Assembly: GCA_902799705.1 (NCBI GenBank)
Contig: CADCBP010000009.1
Location: 1 to 64,000, forward strand
Reading direction: 5' to 3'
Length of the DNA stretch: 64,000 bases
Source: an uncultured Bacteroidales bacterium
GTDB lineage: Bacteria > Bacteroidota > Bacteroidia > Bacteroidales > Paludibacteraceae
Shown one piece after another: positions 42,094 to 52,693 of the stretch. Within the stretch, counting starts at the first letter, position 1, and every line of letters starts with the position of its first letter. A program made the position numbers and the translations under genes. The notes under the pieces were generated by a model. It was not told the origin of the DNA and made no database searches. It saw only the letters and a list, made by a program, of their open reading frames with translations.

Positions 42094-43701
42094 ATGAAAA
42101 AATTTATTAGCTTGATGAGTTGTTTAGTCCTCGCCGGGATGGTGATGGCTAAACCGGCGTACCGTGGTCCTATCGTTCAGATCGCCGCAGACGGTACAGA
42201 GAAAACAGTGTATTTGCATGGTGACGAACATTTCAGTTACATGACCGATGAAGCCGGAGAGTGGTTGGACGAGTTGACCCTCCAGCCGATGAGTGCAGCG
42301 CAGAAACAATTCCGCATGGCGTCGAAAGAGAAGGCACGTCGTGCACCGCAAGCTACGGAGGCGACCAAAGCCGGCGGCAAGCCCAATCTGGCGCCGCATG
42401 GTCTGGTAATCCTGGTGAACTTCCAAGATAAGGAATTCAAGACGCCCGTAGATACGATGGACTCCATGCTGACCGGACTACATTTCACGCGCAGTTATTC
42501 TTACAAGAAGAAAGCGGGAACAGAAACCATCACCTACAATATCCAGAGCAAAGGTAGTGCGCGCCAGTATTTCTTAGATCAGAGTTACGGGCAGTACGAT
42601 CCGACCTTCGATGTGATCGGTCCTGTGACGGTTAGTCAGAACTATAGTTTTTACGGTGAACCGGTAAAAGACGCACAAGGAAACATCACCTCACACGACA
42701 AGAATCCCCGTGAGATGATTAAAGAGGCATGCCAATTAGCCGACGCAGCCGGTGTGAATTTCACCCAGTATGACAACGACAAAGACGGCTACGTGGATTT
42801 CGTTTACGTCATCTATGCCGGTTTCGGTGAAGCAGACGGTGGTGGTGTAAACACCGTCTGGCCGCATCAATGGGATATGTCCAGTTTAAAAGTCAAAGTC
42901 GATGGAAAGACCCTCGGCCGTTATGCCTGCGGATGTGAATTGAATAATGTCAGCAAAGTATATGACGGAATCGGCACTTTCTGCCATGAGTTCAGCCACG
43001 TGTTGGGGTTGCCGGATTTCTATGTGACAGCGGAGATGGACAATCCACCTCACACTTTGTGCGACTGGGATCTCATGGATTACGGTCCTTACAACAACGA
43101 CGGTAACACCCCACCCGCTTACTCGGCTTACGAGCGTTTTTATATGGATTGGCTCACTCCGCGTCTGTTATTAAACCCGGAAAAAGTGACACTGCATAAC
43201 ATCAACAGTGATTCAGGAGAGTCCCTTATCATTTCAGAGAGCAACACTATGCCATCCAGCGGCTGGAATCCGATGCCAAAGGTTTTCTACATGCTTGAAA
43301 CGCGTAAAAAAGAAGGCTGGGACGAGTTCCTTCCGGGAGCCGGATTGCTCATCACAAAGATTACGTACAACCAATCCAATTGGAAGTACAACACCGTGAA
43401 TAACGATCCTAATAATATGGGTGTGGATATTCTGGAAGCAAAACCCAATTATAGTTCGAAAGGTTCTGCAACGGATGTCTTTCCCGAAGGTGCTTCAGAA
43501 TGGACTGCTTTGACAGATCATGAGATCACTACTATCAAGCGAAACAGGCTAAGTGGTTATGTGACCTTCAATTACCGAGGTGGTGCTCAGGGCATTGAAG
43601 ATATCCATGATAGCAAGGCCGCACAGAAAATACTTCGTGACGGCAAAGTAATCATTCTTCGCGGAGGTAATGAATACGACCTCAACGGACGTCAGTTATG
43701 A
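42094..43701 (+). CDS. M6-family metalloprotease, exported, with C-terminal sorting-like motif
   Basis: The 535-residue protein has a signal peptide ([19 protein letters not shown]), a pro-region (residues about 20-75), and an M6 domain with [13 protein letters not shown] (about 297-309). The zinc motif is at the same distance from the start as in the protease at 34630. It ends in [20 protein letters not shown] and GRQL, the shared terminal motif. An extracellular protease is expected. The 3' end overlaps xthA by 4 bp (ATGA), which is unusual for such unrelated functions. Confidence 0.88.
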   Translation: MKKFISLMSCLVLAGMVMAKPAYRGPIVQIAADGTEKTVYLHGDEHFSYMTDEAGEWLDELTLQPMSAAQKQFRMASKEKARRAPQATEATKAGGKPNLAPHGLVILVNFQDKEFKTPVDTMDSMLTGLHFTRSYSYKKKAGTETITYNIQSKGSARQYFLDQSYGQYDPTFDVIGPVTVSQNYSFYGEPVKDAQGNITSHDKNPREMIKEACQLADAAGVNFTQYDNDKDGYVDFVYVIYAGFGEADGGGVNTVWPHQWDMSSLKVKVDGKTLGRYACGCELNNVSKVYDGIGTFCHEFSHVLGLPDFYVTAEMDNPPHTLCDWDLMDYGPYNNDGNTPPAYSAYERFYMDWLTPRLLLNPEKVTLHNINSDSGESLIISESNTMPSSGWNPMPKVFYMLETRKKEGWDEFLPGAGLLITKITYNQSNWKYNTVNNDPNNMGVDILEAKPNYSSKGSATDVFPEGASEWTALTDHEITTIKRNRLSGYVTFNYRGGAQGIEDIHDSKAAQKILRDGKVIILRGGNEYDLNGRQL

Positions 43702-44459
43702 AAATCATCAGTTATAATCTCAACGGCATCCGTTCCGCCATCAGCAAAGGTCTGTTGGAATGGTTAGCGGCAGAGAACCCGGATGTTTTCTGCATCCAGG
43801 AGAGCAAAGCGCAACCCGAACAAATCGATGTGCTGGCGATGCAGGAACTCGGATACCACAGCTATATCCACTCGGCAGAGAAGAAAGGCTATTCGGGTGT
43901 GTGCGTCTTCACGAAGAAAGAACCGGACAAAGTAGTGGCAGGTATGGGAAACCCGAAGTACGACCGCGAGGGTCGCGTGCTGCGTGTGGATTTCGGCAAC
44001 CTGACGATCGTGGATGCCTATATTCCAAGCGGCACGACAGGCGACGTGCGTCAGGATTTCAAGATGGAGTTTTTGGAGGATTTCCTTGTATGGGTGAACG
44101 AGTTGCGCAAAGAGCGACCGAACATCGTGATCTGCGGGGATTATAACATCTGCCACAAGCCCATCGACATCAACCACCCCGAGCGTCAGATTGGTGTATC
44201 GGGATTCCTGCCGGAAGAGCGCGAATGGATGGACCGTTGGGAAGCGAGCGGATTGGTCGATTCGTTCCGCGTGTTCGACCAGAGTGCCGAGCGGTACAGC
44301 TGGTGGAGTTGGCGCGCCGGAGCAAGAGCACGCAACGTAGGATGGCGAATTGATTATCTTTGGGTCAGTGAGAGCCTGCGCAGCAAACTCAAAGACGGAA
44401 AGATCTTAACCGATGCCGTTCACTCGGATCATTGCCCGGTGATGGTGGAGATCGATTAA
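43698..44459 (+). CDS. xthA: Exodeoxyribonuclease III / AP endonuclease
   Basis: This DNA base-excision repair enzyme has 253 residues and the exonuclease III motifs: [14 protein letters not shown] (N-terminus), [21 protein letters not shown] and [11 protein letters not shown] (C-terminal His). The start overlaps the M6 protease stop by 4 bp. An 8-nt repeat array lies between its stop and lptB. Confidence 0.93.
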   Translation: MKIISYNLNGIRSAISKGLLEWLAAENPDVFCIQESKAQPEQIDVLAMQELGYHSYIHSAEKKGYSGVCVFTKKEPDKVVAGMGNPKYDREGRVLRVDFGNLTIVDAYIPSGTTGDVRQDFKMEFLEDFLVWVNELRKERPNIVICGDYNICHKPIDINHPERQIGVSGFLPEEREWMDRWEASGLVDSFRVFDQSAERYSWWSWRAGARARNVGWRIDYLWVSESLRSKLKDGKILTDAVHSDHCPVMVEID

Positions 44460-44461
44460 TT

Positions 44462-44498
44462 CGGGATTCCGGTATCCCGGTATTACGGTATAACGATA
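44462..44498. repeat. 8-nt tandem array (CGGTATYC/CGGTATTA) before lptB
   Basis: About four and a half units fill the gap between the xthA stop and the lptB ATG. Confidence 0.85.
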
Positions 44499-45242
44499 AT
44501 GGATAAACTACGAACAGAACATCTGGTAAAGAAATACGGTAAGCGCACCGTGGTGGATAATGTATCCATCGAACTTGAGCAGGGTGAGATTGTCGGCCTG
44601 CTGGGTCCTAACGGAGCAGGAAAGACCACCACTTTCTACATGACCACGGGACTTGTTGCTGCGAACCAAGGCAAGATCTTCCTGAACGATCAGGAACTGA
44701 CGTCCATGCCGATGTACAAACGGGCACAGATGGGTATCGGTTATCTACCTCAGGAGGCGAGTGTATTCCGGAAGATGAGCGTGGAGGATAACATCCGCGC
44801 GGTGCTGGAGATGACCAATTTCAGCAAGGAGTATCAAGCGGAGAAGTTAGAGAGCCTGATCAAGGAATTTAATCTGGAACACGTGCGTCATAATTTAGGA
44901 GACCACCTGAGTGGTGGAGAGCGCCGCCGTACGGAGATAGCGCGGTGTCTGGCTATAGAGCCGAAATTTGTGATGCTGGACGAGCCTTTTGCGGGTGTCG
45001 ATCCGATTGCCGTCCAAGAGATACAGGATGTCGTTTGGCGGCTGAAAGACAAGAATATCGGCATTCTTATCACGGACCATAATGTCGATGAGACGCTGAT
45101 GATCACCGACCGCGCGTACCTGCTTTTCGAAGGCCGTATTCTCTTCCATGGCACGCCGGAAGAGTTGGCGGCGAACCCTGTAGTGCGTCAGAACTATTTA
45201 GGACGCGACTTCGAGTTAAAGAAAAAGACCCGAGTGGAGTAA
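44499..45242 (+). CDS. lptB: LPS export ABC transporter ATPase
   Basis: LptB powers LPS extraction from the inner membrane with LptF and LptG. The 247-residue ATPase has Walker A GPNGAGKT (36-43), LSGGERRR and [13 protein letters not shown], with the LptB-type [15 protein letters not shown]. It is transcribed together with or just upstream of the glycan locus that begins 16 bp downstream. Confidence 0.92.
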   Translation: MDKLRTEHLVKKYGKRTVVDNVSIELEQGEIVGLLGPNGAGKTTTFYMTTGLVAANQGKIFLNDQELTSMPMYKRAQMGIGYLPQEASVFRKMSVEDNIRAVLEMTNFSKEYQAEKLESLIKEFNLEHVRHNLGDHLSGGERRRTEIARCLAIEPKFVMLDEPFAGVDPIAVQEIQDVVWRLKDKNIGILITDHNVDETLMITDRAYLLFEGRILFHGTPEELAANPVVRQNYLGRDFELKKKTRVE

Positions 45243-45258
45243 CATCAACAGGCGGAGA

Positions 45259-46239
45259 ATGAATAAAGCCATACTATATATCGCTGTTTTAACGGCCTTT
45301 GTTTTGAGTTCCTGTACGGACAATGCTCCTACAGTGAATTTGCAAATTAAATCGTGCGCTGCCATGCCTTCTCCTCGTGCCAGCGCGGCTTCCTGCGCTT
45401 TAGACGGGAAAGGATATGTCTTTTCCGGACGCGATGCCAAAGGCACCTATCTGAATGATCTATGGCAGTATGATCCGAGCACAGACACATGGAAGCAGTT
45501 GAGTCCCTGTCCCGGGAAAGCGCGTGTGAAAGCCGTAATAGCTGCCTATGAGGGGGCTCTCTATCTCGGATTAGGCTTCTCCGGAGAAAAGGTTTATGTT
45601 GATAGTTGTTACTTACGCGATTTATGGCGTTACACGCCTGCTGATGACCAATGGACGAGACTAAAAGACAGTCCCTTCCCTAATACCGTCAGCGGTGTTC
45701 CGTGCATTTCAGATGGCCGCATGTATGTCCTTTACAGTACCGGATGGTCCCAAAGCAAAGATATCATCTATTATGATATAGAGAAGAATCAATGGTACGA
45801 CATCCCGGATACCGGCAAACGTCCGGGCGCATGTTTCGGGGCAACCGGAGCACCTTTCTCCGGACGTTTTTTCTTTGGTACAGGACTGACATGGGAAAAC
45901 ACGAAGCAATGGTATGAGGTGGATATAACCAAAGACCAATGGATTTCCCGTGCTTCCTGTCCCGGCAAGGGTCGTGAGTTATGTGCAAGCTGCGCCACGA
46001 CAGATCATATCTATCTTTTTGGCGGGAGGTTTTTTGCGGGAGAACATACGGGAGGAGAAGTGTTTAGAGAAATTATGCGCTATTGCGTGGACACGGACCA
46101 ATGGGAGCATTGCGGAGAAATGCCATGCGGCAAGAGTGAGAACATGGTAGCATTCAGTATTCATAACAAAGCATATTTTGGTCTTGGAGAAGACGGAGAA
46201 GGCACTCTCCATAACACACTATACTGTATTGAGCAATAG
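45259..46239 (+). CDS. Kelch-repeat lipoprotein
   Basis: The 326-residue protein has a lipoprotein signal (MNKAILYIAVLTAFVLSSC, Cys19) and Kelch-type beta-propeller blades (GKGYVFSGRDAKGTYLNDLW, then QYDPSTDTWKQL, then ITKDQWISRASC and others). Kelch propellers bind proteins or glycans; no catalytic residues were seen. Its 3' end overlaps the Wzi gene, so it may take part in surface glycan assembly. Confidence 0.75.
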   Translation: MNKAILYIAVLTAFVLSSCTDNAPTVNLQIKSCAAMPSPRASAASCALDGKGYVFSGRDAKGTYLNDLWQYDPSTDTWKQLSPCPGKARVKAVIAAYEGALYLGLGFSGEKVYVDSCYLRDLWRYTPADDQWTRLKDSPFPNTVSGVPCISDGRMYVLYSTGWSQSKDIIYYDIEKNQWYDIPDTGKRPGACFGATGAPFSGRFFFGTGLTWENTKQWYEVDITKDQWISRASCPGKGRELCASCATTDHIYLFGGRFFAGEHTGGEVFREIMRYCVDTDQWEHCGEMPCGKSENMVAFSIHNKAYFGLGEDGEGTLHNTLYCIEQ

Positions 46240-47647
46240 GATAATTCACATAGTATTTCTTCTGTTATGCGTTGTGAGAGCAAGCGCATGGGATTGGTGG
46301 CCGTTACCGATGGCGCAACCTGACACATGCCGTGACTCTTTATTCTACGCCGGCGGCGTGAGCGCAGTAGTATCCTCTCCTGCAGGTTCTCCTACTTGGA
46401 TACACGGTAACAGGAATGGAGAGATTTCGACCATGCCGTATAGCGGGAACATCCATTTAGGAATCATCAAGCCTGCCACTCGTCCAAGCCGTTGGTACGA
46501 TTGGGACGGCGCAGCCGTGTTAAGCGGACGTATAGCCGGGTCTTCTTCAGAAGTACATGGAACGGGATTCTTCTCCTTATTATACGCACACGCGCGCTTA
46601 TATGTGTTTGACATCACGGTAGGCATCAAGCCGATATATTCGACATTGGGGGATGCAGAACTCACCGCCGGTGATTTGCTTTTCTCCAATAACGCACATC
46701 CTATTCCACGCATCACTATCGGCATAGACCGTTATACGGCATTCCCCGGTTTATACGGTTATGTAGAAGTGCGAGGAGGTATAACACACGGATGGTTGAA
46801 CGATAACAATCCATACATAACCAACACTCTCTTGCATCATAAATTCATCGGCGGCAGGATTGGAGGCAAGTGGCCAGTCAATCTGACATACGAGTTACAC
46901 CACGCAGCCCAATGGGGAGGATATGAGAACGGCATATTGGACTTAGGGAACGATTGGAACAGTTTTGTTCGCGTGTTTAGCGGAAAGCAAGGAGGGGCTA
47001 CCACAATCGACCAACTGAACACACAAGGCAATCACATGGTTAGTCAGTTGCTCTGTCTAACAGCAAAAGGGGAAAAGTGGCATATTGATCTTTATTGGCA
47101 GGATTTCCAAGAGGATGGTGCCGTGCATTTCATTGGAGGTCGCAGAGGTTCCAAAGACGGCAGGTGGGGCATTCATGCGGCTCAAGACGTATGGCCGTTT
47201 ATTTCCGGCTTCACCTTTGAATGTATCCAGATGACGGATCAATCCGGTCCCTGGCACGACAGGGACGGCATGGTTTTCGGCGGAGACGATTTCTACTACT
47301 CGAATGGTGTGTACAAACAAGGCTGGACATATTTTGGCAGGTCGATATGCTCGCCTTTACTCAGCCCGAGCAATAGTCGTGTTTGGGCCTATCATGCCGG
47401 TATAAAAGGTGATATTTACGGTTACCGCTACCGCCTACTGTGTACGTATTCAGACAACTATGGTACGTACCACGTTCGCCTTAACAACCATAATACAGCC
47501 GTTCTATTAGAAGTACACAAGACCATCCAAAAAGCATGGGGTCTGGATTTCGGCGTTGCCTTAGGAGGTGATTTCGGCACACTATATGGAACCCGTTTGG
47601 GAGGAATAATCACTATCAGTAAAAGAGGCATAATTAAAAGTTGGTAA
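46229..47647 (+). CDS. Wzi-family capsule assembly outer-membrane protein
   Basis: The product has a signal peptide (RIIHIVFLLLCVVRASA) and a beta-strand-rich barrel of about 440 residues with motifs GIKPIYSTLGDAELTAGDLLF and GGRIGGKWPVNLTYEL (the first quoted by pattern). This suits the Wzi family, which in Gram-negatives attaches capsule or exopolysaccharide to the cell surface. No ATG lies near the signal; TTG at 46229 is the best start, with another TTG at 46178 inside the Kelch gene. The overlap with the Kelch gene suggests linked translation. Confidence 0.75.
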   Translation: MSNRIIHIVFLLLCVVRASAWDWWPLPMAQPDTCRDSLFYAGGVSAVVSSPAGSPTWIHGNRNGEISTMPYSGNIHLGIIKPATRPSRWYDWDGAAVLSGRIAGSSSEVHGTGFFSLLYAHARLYVFDITVGIKPIYSTLGDAELTAGDLLFSNNAHPIPRITIGIDRYTAFPGLYGYVEVRGGITHGWLNDNNPYITNTLLHHKFIGGRIGGKWPVNLTYELHHAAQWGGYENGILDLGNDWNSFVRVFSGKQGGATTIDQLNTQGNHMVSQLLCLTAKGEKWHIDLYWQDFQEDGAVHFIGGRRGSKDGRWGIHAAQDVWPFISGFTFECIQMTDQSGPWHDRDGMVFGGDDFYYSNGVYKQGWTYFGRSICSPLLSPSNSRVWAYHAGIKGDIYGYRYRLLCTYSDNYGTYHVRLNNHNTAVLLEVHKTIQKAWGLDFGVALGGDFGTLYGTRLGGIITISKRGIIKSW

Positions 47648-47648
47648 A

Positions 47649-48527
47649 ATGAACATTGTGCAAATACGAGCGGGGTTAGGCAACCAGATGTTTCAGTACG
47701 CCTTCTATTTAGCACTGAAACATCATCGACCGGATACGAAGATAGACGCATCTATCTATCGGTACCGTCCGTCCCATAACGGCTATGAGTTAGAGCGTAT
47801 TTTTGCTATCCATCCCGAACATGCCACTATCGCAGAGCGCAACCAAATGGTGGATATTGGAAAAGATCTATTTTCGGAGATTCGGCGTGCTCTCGGATGG
47901 AAAAAGCGCACAACGGGACAACTCGTCATCGAGCCCGACCCTGCACAAGGCTGGTGTCCTGAATTGCTTCATGCGGACAATTGTTACTTGCAGGGTTATT
48001 GGCAAAGCGAGAAATATTTTGCCGAAGTAAAGGAACAAGTGCGTCAGGATTTTCAATTTTGTTTGCCCTTGTCTCCTGAAGACGAACAATGGGCAAAGCA
48101 AATACAAAACAGCAACAGTGTGAGCGTACATATCCGCCGCGGAGACTACCTCAAGAAACGCCGCGTCGAGGATTATAACGTATGCTCGGTCTCCTATTAC
48201 CGCAGCGCTGTGAAAACAATACAGGCTCAGGTGGAGCATCCGGTTTTTTATGTTTTCTCGGATGAGCCGGAATGGGGAAAAGCGCAAGAGATTTTTCCGG
48301 AAGGTACCATCTTCGTCAGCGGGCATACAGGCGAGAAGGCATATATAGACATGCAGTTGATGAGTCTTTGCCGCCATCATATCATCGCCAACAGCAGTTT
48401 TTCCTGGTGGGGAGCATGGTTAGGTCAACAAGAAGAGGCCATCACTATTGCCCCGGATACTTGGTTTAAGCATCACATGCGACCTGATATCTTTCCGACT
48501 GCCTGGAATACTATAGATATTGATTAA
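47649..48527 (+). CDS. Glycosyltransferase family 11 (fucosyltransferase-like)
   Basis: The 292-residue protein has the N-terminal VQIRAGLGNQMFQYAFYLAL (about residues 4-23), SVHIRRGDYL and NSSFSWWGAWL, all GT11 signatures. Typical members add alpha-1,2-linked fucose from GDP-fucose to a galactose. It starts 1 bp after the Wzi gene. In this locus it probably modifies a surface oligosaccharide. Confidence 0.9.
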   Translation: MNIVQIRAGLGNQMFQYAFYLALKHHRPDTKIDASIYRYRPSHNGYELERIFAIHPEHATIAERNQMVDIGKDLFSEIRRALGWKKRTTGQLVIEPDPAQGWCPELLHADNCYLQGYWQSEKYFAEVKEQVRQDFQFCLPLSPEDEQWAKQIQNSNSVSVHIRRGDYLKKRRVEDYNVCSVSYYRSAVKTIQAQVEHPVFYVFSDEPEWGKAQEIFPEGTIFVSGHTGEKAYIDMQLMSLCRHHIIANSSFSWWGAWLGQQEEAITIAPDTWFKHHMRPDIFPTAWNTIDID

Positions 48528-48541
48528 AACGAAATAACATC

Positions 48542-49159
48542 ATGGTAAATATGAATTTTGTAGAAAACAGCAATCGGATTTTTGCGCAAGCAGTGAAAGA
48601 TTACCATCGAACGGATGATGTAGATTCGCCTATGCCTAATCCATACGCGGAAGGTACGATTGAATATGATCTGTATCTCAAGAACTGGATTGATACGGTT
48701 CAATGGCATCTGGAGGATATCATTCGTGCCCCGCAAATAGAGCCGATAGAAGCGTTGGCTATCAAACGGCGGATTGACAAGAGCAACCAGGACCGCACGG
48801 ATCTGGTTGAGCGGATTGACAGTTATTTTCTGACGCTTTACCATGATGTACAGCCGAAGACCGATGCGCATATCAACACAGAGAGTCCGGCGTGGGCCAT
48901 TGACCGGTTGAGTATCTTACACGTGAAGATATGGCACATGCAAGAGCAAGCCGAACGCACCGATGTCAGCGCTGAGCAACATGAGAAATGTATGGCCAAA
49001 CTGGCGGTACTTAAGGAACAACTGGAAGATTTGACCACCTCTATCAGCCAGTTATTGGAAGACTATTCCTCCGGTACGCGTGTTATGAAAGTATATCGGC
49101 AAATGAAGATGTATAACGATCCTACGCTGAACCCCGTTTTGTACGGAAAAAAGAGTTAG
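48542..49159 (+). CDS. DUF4254 protein
   Basis: The 205-residue helical protein matches the Bacteroidota DUF4254 pattern (an N-terminal FVENSNRIFAQAVKDYH, an acidic linker, and EQLEDLTTSISQLLEDY). These genes usually sit beside GT9 glycosyltransferases, as here. The function is unknown; no catalytic motif or signal peptide is seen. Confidence 0.8.
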   Translation: MVNMNFVENSNRIFAQAVKDYHRTDDVDSPMPNPYAEGTIEYDLYLKNWIDTVQWHLEDIIRAPQIEPIEALAIKRRIDKSNQDRTDLVERIDSYFLTLYHDVQPKTDAHINTESPAWAIDRLSILHVKIWHMQEQAERTDVSAEQHEKCMAKLAVLKEQLEDLTTSISQLLEDYSSGTRVMKVYRQMKMYNDPTLNPVLYGKKS

Positions 49160-49170
49160 CACATTACACA

Positions 49171-50115
49171 TTGAAACGGCTACTGATCATACGATTTTCC
49201 GCGCTGGGCGATGTGGCACTGTTAGTGCCTTTAGTTCGTGCGGTCGCTATACAACATCCTGATATACAGATTACGATGCTCTCACAGCAACGTATGGCAG
49301 ATTTATTTGCGGACATGCCGTCCAATGTATATTTCTTTGGTGTTGATTTAAAGAAACAATCGTTGCGAGAGATAGTCGCAGGTTTAGGAAAATACGACCT
49401 GGTGGCAGACATGCACGGTGTATGGAGATCGCTTTATATACGTATCATGATGCGACTGCGCGGAGCAAAGACAAGAACGATTCACAAAGACCGTTTTTCA
49501 CGATTTTTACTCACTCATCATATCCGTCGTAAAGCATTGAAAAACACCACGTTACGGCACTGCGATGTGATACAAAGTCTAGGATTGTCTGCATCCACTC
49601 TACAGATGCCCCACAAAACGACAGGGAAAGGGATTGGAATTGCCCCTTTTGCGGCGCATCAGGGTAAGATTTATCCGCTGGAACGCATGGAGCGCGTGGT
49701 GGAGTTATTGAGCAGGCAAGGCGAGCAAATCGTTCTTTTCGGAAGAGGTGAAAAGGAAGAGGCTATTATGGAGGCATGGGCCACAAAATATAACAACGTT
49801 CGTTCCATTGCCGGAAAATATTCGTTGCGCAAAGAAATGGAACTGATGCGTGGGTTGCGTGTGATGGTGACGATGGACAGCGCGAACATGCATCTGGCAT
49901 CACTGGTCGGGACACGCGTCATTTCTATCTGGGGAGCCACACACCCGAAAGCCGGGTTTATGGGAAACGGGCAAGAGGAGAGCGATTGTATCCAACGCGA
50001 TATACCATGCCGGCCCTGCTCTATCTACGGCAACAAGAAATGCCTGTTCGGCGACTACCGCTGCATGGATATAAAGCCGGAAGAGGTAGTGGGAAAGGTG
50101 AAAGGTGAAAGGTGA
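49171..50115 (+). CDS. Glycosyltransferase family 9 (heptosyltransferase-like)
   Basis: The 314-residue protein shows the GT9 fold: LLIIRFSALGDVALLVPLV at the N-terminus and TMDSANMHLASLVGTRVISIWG near the end (partly by pattern). GT9 enzymes transfer heptose or similar sugars to the LPS core. The start is TTG at 49171. The last codons (GKVKGER and stop) are encoded by the repeat array that follows. Confidence 0.88.
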   Translation: MKRLLIIRFSALGDVALLVPLVRAVAIQHPDIQITMLSQQRMADLFADMPSNVYFFGVDLKKQSLREIVAGLGKYDLVADMHGVWRSLYIRIMMRLRGAKTRTIHKDRFSRFLLTHHIRRKALKNTTLRHCDVIQSLGLSASTLQMPHKTTGKGIGIAPFAAHQGKIYPLERMERVVELLSRQGEQIVLFGRGEKEEAIMEAWATKYNNVRSIAGKYSLRKEMELMRGLRVMVTMDSANMHLASLVGTRVISIWGATHPKAGFMGNGQEESDCIQRDIPCRPCSIYGNKKCLFGDYRCMDIKPEEVVGKVKGER

Positions 50116-50189
50116 AAGGTGAAAGAGTGAAAGAGTGAAAGAGTGAAAGAATGAAAGAATGAAAGAGTGAAAGAGTGAAAGAGTGAAAG
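50091..50189. repeat. 7-nt tandem array (GTGAAAG), about 13 units
   Basis: Units of GTGAAAG, with ATGAAAG variants and GAGTGAA phase shifts, fill the gap between the GT9 and LPS-kinase genes. They supply the stop of the first and the GTG start of the second. A complementary array (CTTTCAC) occurs at 59099-59235. Confidence 0.95.
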
Positions 50190-50923
50190 TAAAAACGGTC
50201 ATAAATCCGAAATATGAGCCATTACGCGAATGGATACTATCCATCCCTGCGCACTTTGCCACCCAAGGCGAAGTGATATATGATGCGCGCAACCAGATAC
50301 GCGTGTTTACTACACCGGATGGCACAAAAGTATGCGTAAAACGTTTCCATGCGCCGAGGTTTTTGAACAAATATATCTACCTTTATCTGCGTGACAGCAA
50401 GGCCCAACGCGCCTACCAAAACGGTCTGTACCTCATCGCTCATCACGTGGGCACGCCGGATCCAATAGCGTATATAGAGGAATATAGCGGTGTAGGACTC
50501 GGTTACTCCTACCTCATCACCCGGTTATCGGCATTGAAGCACCTTCACCGCGAATTCACGATTGCCTACACTCCGGCTTTGGATGCCACCATTCGTCCTC
50601 TCGCCCGCTTCACCGCCCACATGCATGAAGAGGGAATCCTGCATCTTGATTTCTCGCCGGGAAACATCCTCTGGGATAGCGTGGACGGCGAGTACCGGTT
50701 TGAGATCATCGACATCAACCGGATGGCATTCGGTCGTGTAAGTATGAAAGCCGGATGCCGCAGTTTACGCCGGCTATGCGCACGAAGCAGTTTCTTCGAT
50801 GAGTTTGCCGACGAGTATGCGAAAGCGCGGCATCTGGACCCGGACCAATGCCGGCATTGGATACATTACTACCGGAACCGTTTCTGGCATAACGGACGGA
50901 AAGCCAGATATCAATATGATTAA
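50183..50923 (+). CDS. LPS-core kinase-like protein (InaA/Kdo-kinase type)
   Basis: The 246-residue protein has the eukaryotic-like kinase core: VCVKRF (ATP-site Lys), HEEGILHLDFSPGNILW (HxDxxxxN catalytic loop) and FEIIDINRM in place of DFG. This is the pattern of lipopolysaccharide core kinases. It probably phosphorylates a sugar of the lipid A core. The start GTG at 50183 is formed by the repeat array. It overlaps the next gene by 8 bp. Confidence 0.8.
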   Translation: MKVKTVINPKYEPLREWILSIPAHFATQGEVIYDARNQIRVFTTPDGTKVCVKRFHAPRFLNKYIYLYLRDSKAQRAYQNGLYLIAHHVGTPDPIAYIEEYSGVGLGYSYLITRLSALKHLHREFTIAYTPALDATIRPLARFTAHMHEEGILHLDFSPGNILWDSVDGEYRFEIIDINRMAFGRVSMKAGCRSLRRLCARSSFFDEFADEYAKARHLDPDQCRHWIHYYRNRFWHNGRKARYQYD

Positions 50924-51602
50924 GCATCTTATCCATAGGCTTGCCAGTTGGCTGCATATCCGCCGACGCATGTTCATTGTCCCCCAAGAAGGCAAAGAGC
51001 ATGCTGTTCGCATCTCCTATGCCATCACGGTATGCAACGAGGCAGAGCAGTTAAAGAGCCTTTTGGAGTTTTTGCAGCCATACGTCCAAGCAGGCGATGA
51101 GATTGTGGTTCAGGCAGATCAAGCGAACGTGAGCGATGCCGTACGAGAGGTAGCAAAAGCACACCCGGGTGCGCGGTATGCAGAGCACGAATTGCGTTTC
51201 GATTTCGCACAAACCAAGAACCATCTAAACGGGCAATGCCACGGCGATTGGATTTTCCAATTGGATGCAGACGAGCGACCCTCGTCCTTTCTCATGAGCC
51301 ATCTCAGAAGCATCCTTTGCGCCAATACGGATTGCGAACTGATAAAACTTCCCCGCCTCAACATGTTTGTCCGAGAAGGGAAAGAAGTGGAGGAGAGTCA
51401 TGTCGCATGGCCCGATTATCAAGGTCGTCTGTACCGTAACATTCCTCAGCGTATCCAATGGCATCGCCCGTTGCACGAGAAGATACAAGGCTACAAAGCT
51501 TATACCTACCTGCCCAAAGACGACCGATATGCCATCCTTCATATCAAGGACAAGGAGCAGGACCGACAGAAATGGCAAACCTGGAAAGAGCATTACCGAT
51601 GA
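50916..51602 (+). CDS. Glycosyltransferase family 2
   Basis: The 228-residue protein starts at ATG 50916 and has the GT2 signatures ISYAITVCNEAEQLKSLLEF, then DEIVVQADQA and DWIFQLDADERPS (DxD-type metal site). It resembles the LPS-core glucosyl- or Kdo-linked transferases of the WaaE type. It overlaps the upstream kinase gene by 8 bp and the next gene by 4 bp (ATGA). Confidence 0.85.
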   Translation: MIKHLIHRLASWLHIRRRMFIVPQEGKEHAVRISYAITVCNEAEQLKSLLEFLQPYVQAGDEIVVQADQANVSDAVREVAKAHPGARYAEHELRFDFAQTKNHLNGQCHGDWIFQLDADERPSSFLMSHLRSILCANTDCELIKLPRLNMFVREGKEVEESHVAWPDYQGRLYRNIPQRIQWHRPLHEKIQGYKAYTYLPKDDRYAILHIKDKEQDRQKWQTWKEHYR

Positions 51603-52693
51603 CTATCGCCTATTACATAGCATCGCCGACGTGGGGCGGCGGAGAACAATACGTCTTCGACTTGGCGCGCAGCATGAAGGCTCAGTACAACGTACAGCCT
51701 TTCTTTCTGTTGCCCGCTCACAGCGATGCAGATATGATATCGCGTTTCTCTCAGATAGGTGAGACGAAGGTTTTTCCATACGCCGGTAAAATATGGCGGT
51801 TCAGTCCCTTTGCCGGACGGCAGTTAGCCAAACTTTTGGATGCCCGCCATACGGATATCTTGCATATCAACAGCCGGCATATTTATTTTCTCGCATCGTG
51901 GGCAAAACGTCATACGAGCCATCCTTTGCGACTCATCGCCACGCAACATCTGGCACGCCCTGCCAAGAGCGGAGCGTTGTGGAAATGGATCTATCGTCAG
52001 ATAGATGTCTTGATTTGTGTCAGCCGGTTAGTACGCGAGACCTACCTGCGCCCGTTGCGAGAAAAGGAGTGTTTTAAGGAAGTGCAAGTCATCTACAACA
52101 GTGTCCCTGTACGGCGCGAAGAAGTTCCCGAACAGCAACCGGACGCTACCCCTCCCCACTTGCTTTTCCATGGCCGTATCTGTCGCGAGAAAGGTATCGA
52201 GCCGCTCTTTCAGGCGTTAGGTATGTTGAAAGACTTACCGTTCCGCATGACTTTTGCAGGAAAGATAACTGATCGGGACAGAGCCCTCTGGGAGCGGTTA
52301 GTTTTCTCATCGCCCGTGCGCGACAAGATTGAATATATCGGGTTCAGCAACGACATCCGTTCCGTCATGCGCACGTGTCATATAGGTCTTTCCCCTTCTC
52401 TGGCGCGCGAGGCCGGTTCCCTCTCCCTCATCGACGACATGTCCATGGGCTTGGCAATCATCACTTCTTCTTCGGGCTCCCAGCCGGAGATTATCCGTCA
52501 CGGGCACAATGGTTTGTTATGTCCGCCCGGTGACCCGCAAGCCCTGGCCGAGGCGATGCGCACCCTGATTACGGATCCGGAAATGACACACCGCTTGGGC
52601 AGACAAGCGCAGCAAGATTTCTTTGCGCTCCATGCCTACGAGACGTTTCTTGAAAAAATGTACCACCTTTACTTTCCTACGGAGACATGTTAA
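51599..52693 (+). CDS. Glycosyltransferase family 4
   Basis: The 364-residue protein has the GT4 plan: N-terminal YIASPTWGGGEQYVFDLARS and C-terminal REAGSLSLIDDMSMGLAIIT with NGLLCPPGD. It uses a nucleotide sugar to extend an oligosaccharide. ATG at 51599 overlaps the GT2 stop. The next gene overlaps by 7 bp. Substrate is unknown. Confidence 0.88.
   Translation: MTIAYYIASPTWGGGEQYVFDLARSMKAQYNVQPFFLLPAHSDADMISRFSQIGETKVFPYAGKIWRFSPFAGRQLAKLLDARHTDILHINSRHIYFLASWAKRHTSHPLRLIATQHLARPAKSGALWKWIYRQIDVLICVSRLVRETYLRPLREKECFKEVQVIYNSVPVRREEVPEQQPDATPPHLLFHGRICREKGIEPLFQALGMLKDLPFRMTFAGKITDRDRALWERLVFSSPVRDKIEYIGFSNDIRSVMRTCHIGLSPSLAREAGSLSLIDDMSMGLAIITSSSGSQPEIIRHGHNGLLCPPGDPQALAEAMRTLITDPEMTHRLGRQAQQDFFALHAYETFLEKMYHLYFPTETC

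Noticed and set aside
50091-50189. Possible CRISPR array
   Set aside because: The units are 7 nt and head to tail without spacers. The same holds for all the other arrays in the window.
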